The notes beneath the pieces were generated by a model, which worked only from the letters and a program-made list of their open reading frames with translations, was not told the origin of the DNA and made no database searches. A stretch of DNA of 64,000 nucleotides from Streptomyces paradoxus (lineage in GTDB: Bacteria > Actinomycetota > Actinomycetes > Streptomycetales > Streptomycetaceae): contig NZ_JACHGV010000004.1 in the NCBI RefSeq assembly GCF_014202475.1, positions 372,001-436,000 on the forward strand. Direction: 5' to 3'. This document shows positions 8,240-15,952 of the stretch, piece by piece (the first letter of the stretch is position 1; the number at the start of each line of letters is the position of its first letter). The position numbers and the translations under genes are program-made.

Positions 8240-9646
8240 TCACTGGGCCACGCTCGAGCCGAGGTTGACGCTGCCCTTGAGGGAGACGGCGGTGGTCGTG
8301 ATGCCCTGGGCGCCGCTCGTGGTCAGGCCGGAGGCGGAGCCGCGCAGGGTCCACAGGCCGCCCGTGGAGTTCTCGCCGTACACGCCGACGACCAGGTCCG
8401 CCTTGCCGTCCTTGGTCACGTCGGTCAGGCCGACCGCGGAGCCGAAGCGGTCCGAGGACTCGGCGGAGCCGGGCACCCCGGCGGTGTCCTGGGTGTACGA
8501 CTTCACGCCGCTGCTGGTGTTCAGGCCCGAGGCCGAGCCGAACAGCACGGTCACCGAGCCGGCGTCCTTCGCCGAGCCGAGGTCCTCGCCCGGGGCGGAG
8601 ACCACGACGTCGGCGTACCCGTCGCCGTTGATGTCGCCGGTGCTCACCGCACTGCCGAAGCTGTCCTCGGCCTCGGCCGCGCCGGGCACGCCCGCGGTGT
8701 CCTGGTGGACGACGGTCGGCTGCTGCGCCGGGTCGGGGCCGTTCGGGCCGCCGTACCAGACGGTGATCTGGCCGCCCTTGTGGCCGCCGGGCTTGAGGTC
8801 GTACGGGTCCGTGGGGTCGCCGAGGACGAGGTCGCCGTAGCCGTCGCGGTTGATGTCGCCGATGGAGCCGGGGTAGCCGTCGGCGTTCGGCAGGTCGGCC
8901 ATCTTGTACGTCGTGCCGGTCCAGCGGAAGTAGTCGATCTGGCCGCCGGTGTCGCCGTCCACGTTGAACGGGTAGACGCGCTCGGCCGCCCCGTCGCCGG
9001 TGAGGTCGCCCGCGAACACCTCGAACGTCGTGCCGACTTCGCCGACGCGGAGGTTGTTCAGCGGGCCGCCGGTGCGGGTGAAGGGGCCGTTGTAGATACG
9101 GGTGTGGCTCTGGCCGGTGAGGGTGACGTCCGTGTCGCCGTCGCCGTCGAAGTCGCCGGTCGCGATGCCCCGGGAGAAGTTTCCGTACTCGGAGAGCGTC
9201 GACGGCTGCGGCAGGCCCTTGCCGCCGGACAGGCCCGACTGGCCGCCCCACAGGACGGTGCCGGAGCCGACGCCGTCCCGGTCGCCGACGCTCTCGTTGG
9301 AGGCGCCGACGACGAGGTCGGAGTAGCCGTCCCGGTCGAGGTCGCCGGCGGCCAGGGCGGAGCCGAACAGGTCGCCCGCCTCGGCGGTGCCGGGCACGCC
9401 CGCGGAGTTCTGGGTGATGACGGCCTTGCGGGCGGCCGAGACACCGGACGCCGAGCCGTACAGCACGACGACCGCGCCGGCGCAGGCGGCCGAGCCGACG
9501 TCGGCACAGGCGGCGCCGGCCGCGAGGTCGCGGTATCCGTCGCCGTTGAAGTCCCCGGCGAGGCCGGAGGGGGCGGCGGTGGCCGGGGTGGCGGAGAGCA
9601 GGCCGGTGGTGAGGGCGGCGGCCAGCAGGAAGGTGCGCTTGCGCAA
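8240..9646 (-). CDS. Secreted FG-GAP repeat protein 4
   Basis: This 468-aa protein starts at TTG 9646, the only start that gives the signal peptide MRKRTFLLAAALTTGLLSATPATA, almost the same as copy 2. FG-GAP loops follow: DFNGDGYRDLAAG, DLDRDGYSDLVVG, DFDGDGDTDVTLTG, DLTGDGAAERVYP (degenerate), DINRDGYGDLVLG, DINGDGYADVVVS and DVTKDGKADLVVG. Copy 4 alone has an inserted paired-Cys segment near the first repeat (GAACADVGSAACAG). Predicted extracellular propeller. It is the first intact gene of the array in the direction of transcription, 66 nt after the truncated fifth copy. Confidence 0.88.
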   Translation of the reverse strand: MRKRTFLLAAALTTGLLSATPATAAPSGLAGDFNGDGYRDLAAGAACADVGSAACAGAVVVLYGSASGVSAARKAVITQNSAGVPGTAEAGDLFGSALAAGDLDRDGYSDLVVGASNESVGDRDGVGSGTVLWGGQSGLSGGKGLPQPSTLSEYGNFSRGIATGDFDGDGDTDVTLTGQSHTRIYNGPFTRTGGPLNNLRVGEVGTTFEVFAGDLTGDGAAERVYPFNVDGDTGGQIDYFRWTGTTYKMADLPNADGYPGSIGDINRDGYGDLVLGDPTDPYDLKPGGHKGGQITVWYGGPNGPDPAQQPTVVHQDTAGVPGAAEAEDSFGSAVSTGDINGDGYADVVVSAPGEDLGSAKDAGSVTVLFGSASGLNTSSGVKSYTQDTAGVPGSAESSDRFGSAVGLTDVTKDGKADLVVGVYGENSTGGLWTLRGSASGLTTSGAQGITTTAVSLKGSVNLGSSVAQ

Positions 9647-9712
9647 GGCGGGGCTCCGGATGGGGAGGGGACCGGACCGGGAGGGCCCGGCCCCGGGGCG
9701 TGCGGGGGTGGC

Positions 9713-9982
9713 TCAGTCGGCGAAGTCGGCGCCGACGTTCGGGCAGCCCGTCGTCGAGACGCCCGAGGCGCTGAGGGAGACGGTGGTGCGCGAACCGGTG
9801 GCGGTGATCTTCGCGCCGTCGGACGGCGGGTGGAGAACCGCAACGATGCCGTCGCCGATGAAGTCGGCCCGCGGGGCGTGCGTGCCGTCCGCGGCCGTCG
9901 CCAGGGCGAGCCGCACGCGGGGGCGCCGCCACGGGTGGGCGAGTGCGTGCCGGCGCCCGGGGGGACGCTCGTGCTGCTGCAT
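9713..9982 (-). pseudogene. Internally deleted fifth FG-GAP gene
   Basis: The 89-aa frame from ATG 9982 joins one degenerate propeller loop (ADFIGDGIVAVLHPPSD) directly to the conserved C-terminal tail of the family (SASGVSTTGCPNVGADF, compare GISTAGAPSYGTAL of copy 3). About six repeats and a recognisable signal peptide are missing. I read this as the leftover of a duplication collapsed by recombination between repeats, not as a functional secreted protein. It lies where the promoter of the array is expected. Confidence 0.6.
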
Positions 9983-10167
9983 GCGGGGTCTCCTGCTGCA
10001 TGCGGGGGATGTCTGGCGGACATCCACAGTCGATGGAGGGCCGGCCTGTCCGCGTTCGCCGGGAGTTGTCCGGGCGTTCACGGCTGGTCGGCGATCAAGA
10101 GACCTGTGGAGGGACGTAAGGGTTGTACGTGAGTCCGGTTGATTTCCGGTGCTGCCCGGGGTGTGCG

Positions 10168-10325
10168 GTGATCGGACGGCAGTCGTCGGCCGGTACCGCA
10201 CGTCGACGGCGGCCCCGCGGTCCGGCCCGGTGAGCAGCTCCAGCCGGACGGGCTCGCCCGGGGCTGTCGAACAGCCGGATCCCTTCGCCGAGCAGCACGG
10301 GCGCGAGGTACCAGACCACTGTGCC
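10168..10325 (-). pseudogene. RibD/DHFR-like C-terminal fragment with frameshift
   Basis: The minus strand encodes VWYLAPVLLGEGIRLFDSPG, a typical late beta-strand and loop of the RibD C-terminal (dihydrofolate-reductase-like) family. The continuation PVRLELLTGPDRGAAVDVRYR, the usual end of these proteins, is in a different frame, so a frameshift lies near 10255-10265. No N-terminal NADPH-binding part is present upstream. It is a relic next to a second truncated member at 10422-10841. Confidence 0.55.
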
Positions 10326-10421
10326 TGCCCAGGGCGTCGGGGCTCTCCTCCTGGTGCGTCGCGGCTGCCGGCCGGCCCGGCGGCTCCGTGGTGTCCCGCA
10401 TGCCGTTCTGGTTCGTCCCGG

Positions 10422-10841
10422 TCACGGCTGCTTGCGGACCCGGTAGCGCAGGTGCAGCACCCGGTCGCCCCGGATCACGACGTGCGGGTCGTCGAGCAGG
10501 TGCCGGGTGCCGACCGAGCCGAAGTACCGCTTGCCCGAGCCGAAGACCACGGGCACGACGTCCATCGCGACCTCGTCGACCAGACCGAGGGCGAACGCCT
10601 GCCCGCCGACGTCGCCCGCGGCCACGCCGATGTCGCGGTCCTCGCCGGTCAGCTCCCTAGCCTTGTCGAGGGCCCGCGCCACGCCGTCGACGAAGTGGAA
10701 CGGCGCGTCGGGGTGCCACCCCGCGGGGCGGGGCCGGTGCGACACGACCACCAGCTGCTCCCCGGCCGGCGGGACGCCCTCCCACCCGTCGGTCATGTCG
10801 AACACGTGCCGACCGACGACCAGCGTCCCGATCCTGGCCAC
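10422..10841 (-). CDS. RibD C-terminal/dihydrofolate-reductase family protein, short form
   Basis: This is a 139-aa protein from GTG 10841, which has a good AGGAG seven bases upstream. It matches the family from its second strand onward: GTLVVGRHVFDMTDGWEG (NADPH-binding loop), then VAAGDVGGQAFALGLVDEV, MDVVPVVFGSGKRYFG and the terminal LHLRYRV. Full-length relatives have about 50 more N-terminal residues (the MSLDGF strand). Either the gene is 5'-truncated or it was re-started after a deletion. The substrate is unknown; the family reduces pterin-like or ribosylaminopyrimidine-like substrates. Confidence 0.65.
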   Translation of the reverse strand: MARIGTLVVGRHVFDMTDGWEGVPPAGEQLVVVSHRPRPAGWHPDAPFHFVDGVARALDKARELTGEDRDIGVAAGDVGGQAFALGLVDEVAMDVVPVVFGSGKRYFGSVGTRHLLDDPHVVIRGDRVLHLRYRVRKQP

Positions 10842-10892
10842 TGAGGGGCTCCTGTGCGGTCGGGGGCCTGGGCGGCCCTTCCGCATAAAGAG

Positions 10893-10936
10893 ACCCCTCA
10901 CGAGCCCGGAACTCATCGGCCGGGCTCGTGAGGGGT
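10893..10936 (-). terminator. Strong hairpin terminator after the glycosyltransferase
   Basis: Perfect 17-bp arms (10893-10909 and 10920-10936) enclose a 10-nt loop, six bases beyond the glycosyltransferase stop. It separates the polysaccharide operon from the RibD-like gene. Confidence 0.85.
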
Positions 10937-10942
10937 GGGGAC

Positions 10943-12274
10943 TCACACCTTCAGCAGCTTCTCCGCAGGCGCGCGGTGCCGTCCCCCGGGCAGCGCCGTC
11001 TTCGCCGTCAGCCCCCGCGACTGCCACGCGTTGTCGCGCAGCTTGAACAGGGCCCAGTACCGCGTCGGGCACAGCAGCACGATGTTCATGAACACGGCCG
11101 CCGGGGTGCCGACGAGCCAGGAGTGCCAGCGCTGCCGGGGGGTCATGTCCGGGCGCATCAGGATGTAGAGCCCGGACTGGCCGAAGCGCACCACCAGGTA
11201 CACGGCGAGATACACCAGGGCGATGCCGGGGTCGTGGTACCGCCCGCCCAGCGTCATGAGCGTCATGACGACGATCCAGGCCAGCATCACCGGCGTGATG
11301 ACGAGCTGGAGCAGCCCGAACGTCGGCGATATGAGCTGCTTCAGTGAAAGCCGCGCGTACACGAACGGCAGCATCCACCACCACGAGCGGGCCCACCGCA
11401 GCCGCTGCCGGTAGGTCTTCTTCAGCGTCGTCGGCATGTCGGTGACGACCCCGGCCTCGTTGACGGCGACGACCTCACCGCGCATCAGCGCCCTGAGCGC
11501 CAGCCAGCGGTCGTCGCCCGTGCCGCACTCCACCTCGTAGGCGTCCAGGTGGTCGTAGAGCAGCTCGGCCCGGTAGAGGGCCAGGGCGCCCGAGGTGGTC
11601 TCCAGGGCACCGAGCATGGAGCGCGAGGAGCGCATCATCACGCACGAGGTGCCGATGTCGATGTCCGCGGCCCGGGAGACCCAGGTCTCCTCGAAGTTGC
11701 GGACGTAGATCATGCCGGTGGTGGCCTGGATCCGCGGGTTGCTCATGGCGCGCAGCTGCTGCTCCAGCGCGTCCGGGAAGGGCTCGCCGTCGGAGTCGAT
11801 GGTGAGCACGTACTCGAAGTGCTTGTGCTGCTCCTGGAGGTGCCGCAGCACGGTGACCTGGGCCCCGCGCTTGCCCTTGTTCTCCTGCCGGTGCCAGAAG
11901 ACCCGCGGGTGGTCGAAGGGCTCGACGGGATGCTGTCGCGAGCCGTCGTCGATGACGTGGATCTCGTCGATCGGGTGGGTCTGCGCCAGCAGCGACCGCA
12001 CCGTGCGGTGCAGGTTCTCCGTGGGTTCCTCGAAGGCCGGGATGATCGCCACGGTCCGGCCCGGGGCGACCGGGAGGTGGGTGAAGGACCGGCCCTTCAG
12101 GAACGAGACCAGGCACAGCACGATCACCGCCACGCCCAGCCACCAGTAGAACGTCAGGATCGGGCTCTTCGACTGGACGTGCACCACCACGGTGGCAGCG
12201 GCCAGAGCCGCCACCACCACAGCGGTCACCACGGTGAGCCTCACCCGCGGCGCACGGTCCTGGAACGCGCTCAA
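10943..12274 (-). CDS. Membrane family 2 glycosyltransferase (processive synthase-like)
   Basis: From TTG 12274 the protein is 443 aa. Two N-terminal membrane helices (LTVVTAVVVAALAAATVVV, LGVAVIVLCLVSFL) precede a GT-A domain: VAIIPAFEEPTENL, the DDGS motif, LTIDSDGEPFPDAL (DxD) and a Q/RxxRW-type acceptor motif in TYRQRLRWARSWWW. C-terminal helices follow. This is the architecture of hyaluronan, chitin and cellulose-like synthases that polymerise a UDP-sugar and export the chain. The TTG overlaps the TGA of the 57-aa upstream gene (TTGA), which argues for this start over in-frame alternatives further up. A UDP-sugar dehydrogenase two genes upstream suggests a uronic-acid-containing polymer. 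Confidence 0.86.
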   Translation of the reverse strand: MSAFQDRAPRVRLTVVTAVVVAALAAATVVVHVQSKSPILTFYWWLGVAVIVLCLVSFLKGRSFTHLPVAPGRTVAIIPAFEEPTENLHRTVRSLLAQTHPIDEIHVIDDGSRQHPVEPFDHPRVFWHRQENKGKRGAQVTVLRHLQEQHKHFEYVLTIDSDGEPFPDALEQQLRAMSNPRIQATTGMIYVRNFEETWVSRAADIDIGTSCVMMRSSRSMLGALETTSGALALYRAELLYDHLDAYEVECGTGDDRWLALRALMRGEVVAVNEAGVVTDMPTTLKKTYRQRLRWARSWWWMLPFVYARLSLKQLISPTFGLLQLVITPVMLAWIVVMTLMTLGGRYHDPGIALVYLAVYLVVRFGQSGLYILMRPDMTPRQRWHSWLVGTPAAVFMNIVLLCPTRYWALFKLRDNAWQSRGLTAKTALPGGRHRAPAEKLLKV

Positions 12275-12444
12275 GCGGTCACCCGCTTGCCGCGGCTCGC
12301 CAGGCGGAACGCCGCCACACCGCCGATCACGAGGAGCATCGCCGCCAGCACGATCCATCCGAGCGCGGTTCCGCCGGTCGCCGCCAGGGCCGCTCCGCCC
12401 GTGGCGGTCCCGATCGCCGCGCCCACACCGTTCTGTCCGTACAT
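12271..12444 (-). CDS. 57-aa single-pass membrane protein of the polysaccharide operon
   Basis: This small gene is masked by other frames. ATG 12444 is preceded by GGAAGGAAAGCAGGG. The product begins MYGQNGVGAAIGTATGG, has one hydrophobic helix (WIVLAAMLLVIGGVAAF) and ends in a basic tail, RLASRGKRVTA. Its TGA overlaps the TTG of the glycosyltransferase by 4 nt. It begins 28 nt after the sugar-nucleotide dehydrogenase, so all three are one operon. I infer an accessory subunit or regulator of the synthase; no named family is recognised. Confidence 0.72.
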   Translation of the reverse strand: MYGQNGVGAAIGTATGGAALAATGGTALGWIVLAAMLLVIGGVAAFRLASRGKRVTA

Positions 12445-12472
12445 GTTGTCCCTGCTTTCCTTCCGGGGCTCT

Positions 12473-13741
12473 CTAGAGCCGTTCGATGTGGGGTGCGGCG
12501 GCCATGACGCCGCGGGTGTCGAGCACGTAGGAGGCCTCGGCGGCGAGCCGGACGAGGTCGAACTCGCCGTGCGGGGTGAGCAGGACCACGGCGTCGAAGT
12601 CGGAGACGGTCGCTGTCGTCGCCGTGGTCGGCTCGAAGGGAATCTCCCGGCAACTGCCGTCCGTCACGGCCAAGTAGGGATCCACGACGGTCACGTCCGC
12701 CCCCATCTGCCGCAGCCGGTCGATGACTTCGACGGCCGGTGACTGACGGGCGTCCGAGGTGCCCGGCTTGTAGGTGGCGCCGAGGGCGAGAATCCGCGCC
12801 CCGTGCACGCTCCGCCGGAACCGCCGGCTGAGGGCGTCCTGCAGCCGCCGCACCACGTAGTCCGGCTGGCTCTCATTGATGTCCTGGGCCAGCTCGATGA
12901 GCCGGAAGGTCTGCCCGTGCCGCGCCTTGACGTGGTGGCTGAGGTAGACCGGGTCGATGGGCAGGCAGTGCCCGCCGACCCCGGGCCCGGGCAGGAACTT
13001 CGTGAACCCGAAGGGCTTGGTCGCGGCCAGCTCCAGCGTGTGCCAGACGTCCACGCCGAGCGTGTGCGCCATCCGCGAAAGCTCGTTGACCAGCGCGATG
13101 TTGACGTGCCGGTAGGTGTTCTCGAACACCTTGGCCAGCTCTGCCTCTTCGAGCCCCGAGGCGGGCACGGTGACGTCGGTGACGGTGTCGTAGAAGGCCT
13201 TCACGCGCTCCAGGCAGCCCTCGGTCAGCCCGGCGACGATCTTCGGCGTGTTCTCCAGGCGCCACTCGGCGTTGCCCGGATCGATGCGCTCGGGGCTGAA
13301 CCCGACGTGGAAGTCCCGCCCGGCGACGAGGCCGGAGCCCTCCTCCAGCAGCGGAACGAGCACGTCACGGGTGGTGCCGGGGTGCGTCGTCGATTCGAGC
13401 ACGACGGTGGCGCCCGGCTCGATCCATTCGGCGAGCACGCGGCCGGCGTCCCGTACGCAACTCAGGTCCGGAGCTCGGTCGGTGAGCGGCGTGGGCACGG
13501 TGATGACCGCGACGTCGAACCCCTTGAGGTCCTGCGGATCGGAGCTCGCGTAATAGGTGTCCGAGGCGAGCACCGCCTGAAGCCGGTCGTCGCCGATGTC
13601 CTCGACGTACGACGACCCGGCGGCCAGCGCCTCGCAACGGGCCCGGTCGGGCTCGTATCCGGTCACGGTGTGCCCGGCCTCGGCGGCCCTCACGGCCAGG
13701 GGCAGGCCGACATAGCCCTGCCCCAGCACGCATATGTGCAT
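12473..13741 (-). CDS. UDP-sugar 6-dehydrogenase (UDP-GlcNAc/ManNAc dehydrogenase type)
   Basis: This 422-aa member of the UDP-glucose/GDP-mannose dehydrogenase family oxidises a UDP-hexose C6 alcohol to the uronate with 2 NAD+. The Rossmann motif is VLGQGYVGLPLAVRAAEAGH, then VPTPLT, the FSPERIDPGN segment, the catalytic Cys in GPGVGGHCLPIDPVYL, and the C-terminal GATYKPGTSDARQSP. The CLPIDP context and ERIDPG favour the WbpA/WecC group (N-acetylated substrates) over plain UDP-glucose dehydrogenase, but this is inference. A good GAGGA lies upstream of ATG 13741. It is the first gene of the three-gene operon and has a long upstream noncoding region. Confidence 0.9.
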   Translation of the reverse strand: MHICVLGQGYVGLPLAVRAAEAGHTVTGYEPDRARCEALAAGSSYVEDIGDDRLQAVLASDTYYASSDPQDLKGFDVAVITVPTPLTDRAPDLSCVRDAGRVLAEWIEPGATVVLESTTHPGTTRDVLVPLLEEGSGLVAGRDFHVGFSPERIDPGNAEWRLENTPKIVAGLTEGCLERVKAFYDTVTDVTVPASGLEEAELAKVFENTYRHVNIALVNELSRMAHTLGVDVWHTLELAATKPFGFTKFLPGPGVGGHCLPIDPVYLSHHVKARHGQTFRLIELAQDINESQPDYVVRRLQDALSRRFRRSVHGARILALGATYKPGTSDARQSPAVEVIDRLRQMGADVTVVDPYLAVTDGSCREIPFEPTTATTATVSDFDAVVLLTPHGEFDLVRLAAEASYVLDTRGVMAAAPHIERL

Positions 13742-13891
13742 GTGGATTCCTCACCCCTGAAGTACGGCCGTCTGTTCCTGAGGCAGGCGGCCGTGGCGTG
13801 GTACTGCGTGAGAAGCGGCGTGGGAGCGACACCACCACCGCGTCACCGGCCTGCCGGGCCCCCTTGCCCGACCGTGCGCAAAGCGCAACCG

Positions 13892-14070
13892 GTGATCTTC
13901 ACAAATCCCCCTCATCTGTGGACCTTCATGGTTCAACAAAAATTCGCTGAACGGAACCCTCTTTACTGTTTCGATACGTCAAGTGTGGCGCGAGCAACGC
14001 TGGTTAGGGGGTGACACCCCCTCAACTGCCATGCAGGGACGCCAGTAGGAGTTCGTGATCTTCACAAATC
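13892..14070. promoter_or_regulatory. Paired 16-nt direct repeats and a dyad upstream of the polysaccharide operon
   Basis: The sequence GTGATCTTCACAAATC occurs exactly twice, at 13892-13907 and 14055-14070. Each copy contains the dyad GTGA-TCT-TCAC. Between them is a 7-bp inverted repeat (AGGGGGT, 14006-14012; ACCCCCT, 14016-14022). These lie 150-330 bp before the dehydrogenase start and probably bind a regulator. The whole 13742-14618 stretch (877 bp, lower GC) holds no gene I can support. Confidence 0.5.
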
Positions 14071-14618
14071 GCAAGGGGGTGGCGGTCCATGAGGTGTCGG
14101 GCTGAGTGCATTCGCGAATGCCGTGCGCCCCTGTCTGCGCCCCCTGTAGCACCACTGCGCACCTCCAGCGGTCACCCGGCGGGCGCCGCCTGCATGCACC
14201 GGGCGCGTGCGATCTGCGGGACGAGGTGTGTGCTCACTTCTGGCCGAAAAATATCCATGTACCGGTGCGCATCGCTGTGCTACATTCCGTTCGATTCCGA
14301 TCAGTCACACTTCGCACCCAACGCGACAAGGTGAGTGGAAGTGGACTGGGGCATTCTGACCAAGTGGCCCAGTCGATCGGAATTGAGAAGCGGGGGGATA
14401 ATGCGTCTGGTTCGGCAATGCCGCCGGGGGATCATGTTTCATGTTCTTCGGCGATGAATTCTCGGCTCACCACGTGATGCGTAGAGTCCGGGATTCCGCT
14501 ACCGCGGCAGTATTCAATGACGTGCATTGACTGCTGCTCGACCGCCCGTCTCGGACGGGCGCTCTGTGGTGTCCTCCCCAGCCAATTTTGTCGTGCACCG
14601 GAAGACTAGGGGATCTTC

Positions 14619-15347
14619 GTGCGCATACGCACCATGCTGACCATTGCGGCTATCGGATCGGTGACGCTGGCCGGCGTCACCGCGGCTCCGTCTCTGGCGG
14701 CCGATGAACCGGTCCCGGGGCCTGAGATCGTCTCGGACGTTCTCACGCCCGAGGAGGAGGCAAAGGTTCACGCCGCGGCGGACCCCGCCGACAAGGTCGA
14801 CATGTATTACAAGGGCGAGAAGGTGGATCCGGCATCCGACTGGAACGGCGCGGACATCTGCGCCGAGGTGTCGGAGGACGGCACGATGCAGTGCTTCGAC
14901 AGCGACGCCGAGGCCAACAAGTTCCTCGCTGCCAACGCGCCCACGGCGGAGGCCCGGGCCGGAGCGAAGCGGGCGCTGGCGGCGACGCAGAAGGTGACCA
15001 TGGTGGCCCCGCAGGAAGCGGCCATCCAGAGGTACCAGGACTGCCCCAGCAGCTACGTCTGCCTCTGGCAGAACTCGAACTATTCCGGTAGGCGCCTGCA
15101 GTGGCCGACCTACGACACTGCCAAGACTCGTCACCTCGACCAGTACTCGCCGTCGTTCCGGGACAAGGCCTCGTCCGCTTTCATCAATCGACCGCAGCGG
15201 GGAGTCGAACTGTACGACTTCCGCAGCGGACTTCCTGACCCCCACCTGTTCCTGGGATCCGGGTACAGCCTGTACTCCAATTTCAAGAACATCGACTACA
15301 CCTACGGTGGCAGCTGGAACGACAGGGCTGACGCCATCAAGTTCTGA
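14619..15347 (+). CDS. Secreted peptidase-inhibitor-I36-like protein
   Basis: This 242-aa exported protein begins at GTG 14619 (AGGGGATC upstream). The signal peptide runs MRIRTMLTIAAIG through PSLAA. An acidic, Ala-rich pro-region of about 110 residues follows. The C-terminal 90 residues start YQDCPSSYVCLWQNSNYSGRRLQW, the Cys-paired beta/gamma-crystallin-like core of the I36 family, whose founder is the Streptomyces metalloproteinase inhibitor SMPI. SSAFINRPQRGVELYD and the second motif YTYGGSWNDRADAIKF complete the fold. Likely role: extracellular protease inhibition or envelope protection; the target is not readable. A terminator follows. Confidence 0.8.
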   Translation: MRIRTMLTIAAIGSVTLAGVTAAPSLAADEPVPGPEIVSDVLTPEEEAKVHAAADPADKVDMYYKGEKVDPASDWNGADICAEVSEDGTMQCFDSDAEANKFLAANAPTAEARAGAKRALAATQKVTMVAPQEAAIQRYQDCPSSYVCLWQNSNYSGRRLQWPTYDTAKTRHLDQYSPSFRDKASSAFINRPQRGVELYDFRSGLPDPHLFLGSGYSLYSNFKNIDYTYGGSWNDRADAIKF

Positions 15348-15363
15348 TTCAGTCAACTCACCG

Positions 15364-15395
15364 GTACCGGCACCTCTGTCTGGGGGTGCCGGTAC
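15364..15395 (+). terminator. Hairpin terminator after the I36-like gene
   Basis: An 11-bp perfect stem, GTACCGGCACC (15364-15374) with GGTGCCGGTAC (15385-15395), has a 10-nt loop, 16 nt after the stop codon. Confidence 0.65.
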
Positions 15396-15438
15396 TCTGA
15401 CATCTCGCATCCAGCCCAAGCATGCGACGGAGACCCCT

Positions 15439-15873
15439 GTGAAGCGCACCCCCCACACCGCTGCCGTTCTCACGCTCGGTGCTGTCCTGATCGCCGGAAC
15501 TGCCGCCTGCAGCACCGAGAGTGCCGCGAAGCCCGACAAGATCGGAGTCGTGGAAAAGCTTCCCGCGGATCCGAATGAGGCGAAGTCGAAGGAGAATGCC
15601 CAGGAGTTCCGTTCCTGGGTCGAAGCGCATGGAACCGCGCAGGAGAAGGAAGCGGTCGGACGGGTGCAGCGCGTCATCGGCGAGTGGAACGAAAAGACCG
15701 GCAACGTCTACCTCTCCACCGACATCGAAGGCGGGAAGACCCAGGTGGAGGACCCCCAAGCGGCTGCCACCGCGATCGTGAAGGCGTTCGGCGACTGGAA
15801 GGACTCGGACCAGGGGTATGCCTCGGTCTATGACGTCTTCGGCAACGCGATGATCACCAATTACAAGTTCTGA
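15439..15873 (+). CDS. Putative lipoprotein of unknown function
   Basis: This is a 144-aa product from GTG 15439. It has a lipoprotein signal, KRTPHTAAVLTLGAVLIAG then a TAAC lipobox, so the Cys near residue 23 should be lipidated. The mature part is charged and helical (EFRSWVEAHGTAQEKEAVGRVQRVIGEW) with a later VEDPQAAATAIVKAFGDWKDSDQGYASVYDVFG. I do not recognise a named family. It sits directly downstream of the I36-like gene, separated by a hairpin, so co-regulation is possible but a shared transcript is not certain. Confidence 0.78.
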   Translation: MKRTPHTAAVLTLGAVLIAGTAACSTESAAKPDKIGVVEKLPADPNEAKSKENAQEFRSWVEAHGTAQEKEAVGRVQRVIGEWNEKTGNVYLSTDIEGGKTQVEDPQAAATAIVKAFGDWKDSDQGYASVYDVFGNAMITNYKF

Positions 15874-15952
15874 GCGAATCGCAAGTTCTGGCGCAGTGTC
15901 GACTCGCCTCTGGCTGCGCCCGGAGCGTACGGAAGCGATCTGCGGAGCGGTG

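Noticed and set aside
3929..9646. Periodic DNA repeats that might suggest a CRISPR array or tandem satellite
   Set aside because: The periodicity follows the protein repeat DxNxDGxxD and varies in spacing; there are no identical repeats with unique spacers. No CRISPR array was seen anywhere.
6780..10001. A 1073-codon minus-strand frame spanning two FG-GAP genes
   Set aside because: Only the C-terminal 474 codons encode an FG-GAP protein with a signal peptide; the rest is an Arg-rich out-of-frame reading of copy 4.
14441..14530. A 29-codon ORF (MFFGDEFSAHHVM start) in the long gap before the I36-like gene
   Set aside because: A weak purine stretch is the only ribosome-binding-site evidence, there is no recognisable family and it is short; it remains possible but not supportable.
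15439..15873. A possible pairing of the lipoprotein with the I36-like protein as a toxin-immunity unit
   Set aside because: The two are separated by a terminator-like hairpin and neither has a toxin or immunity motif.
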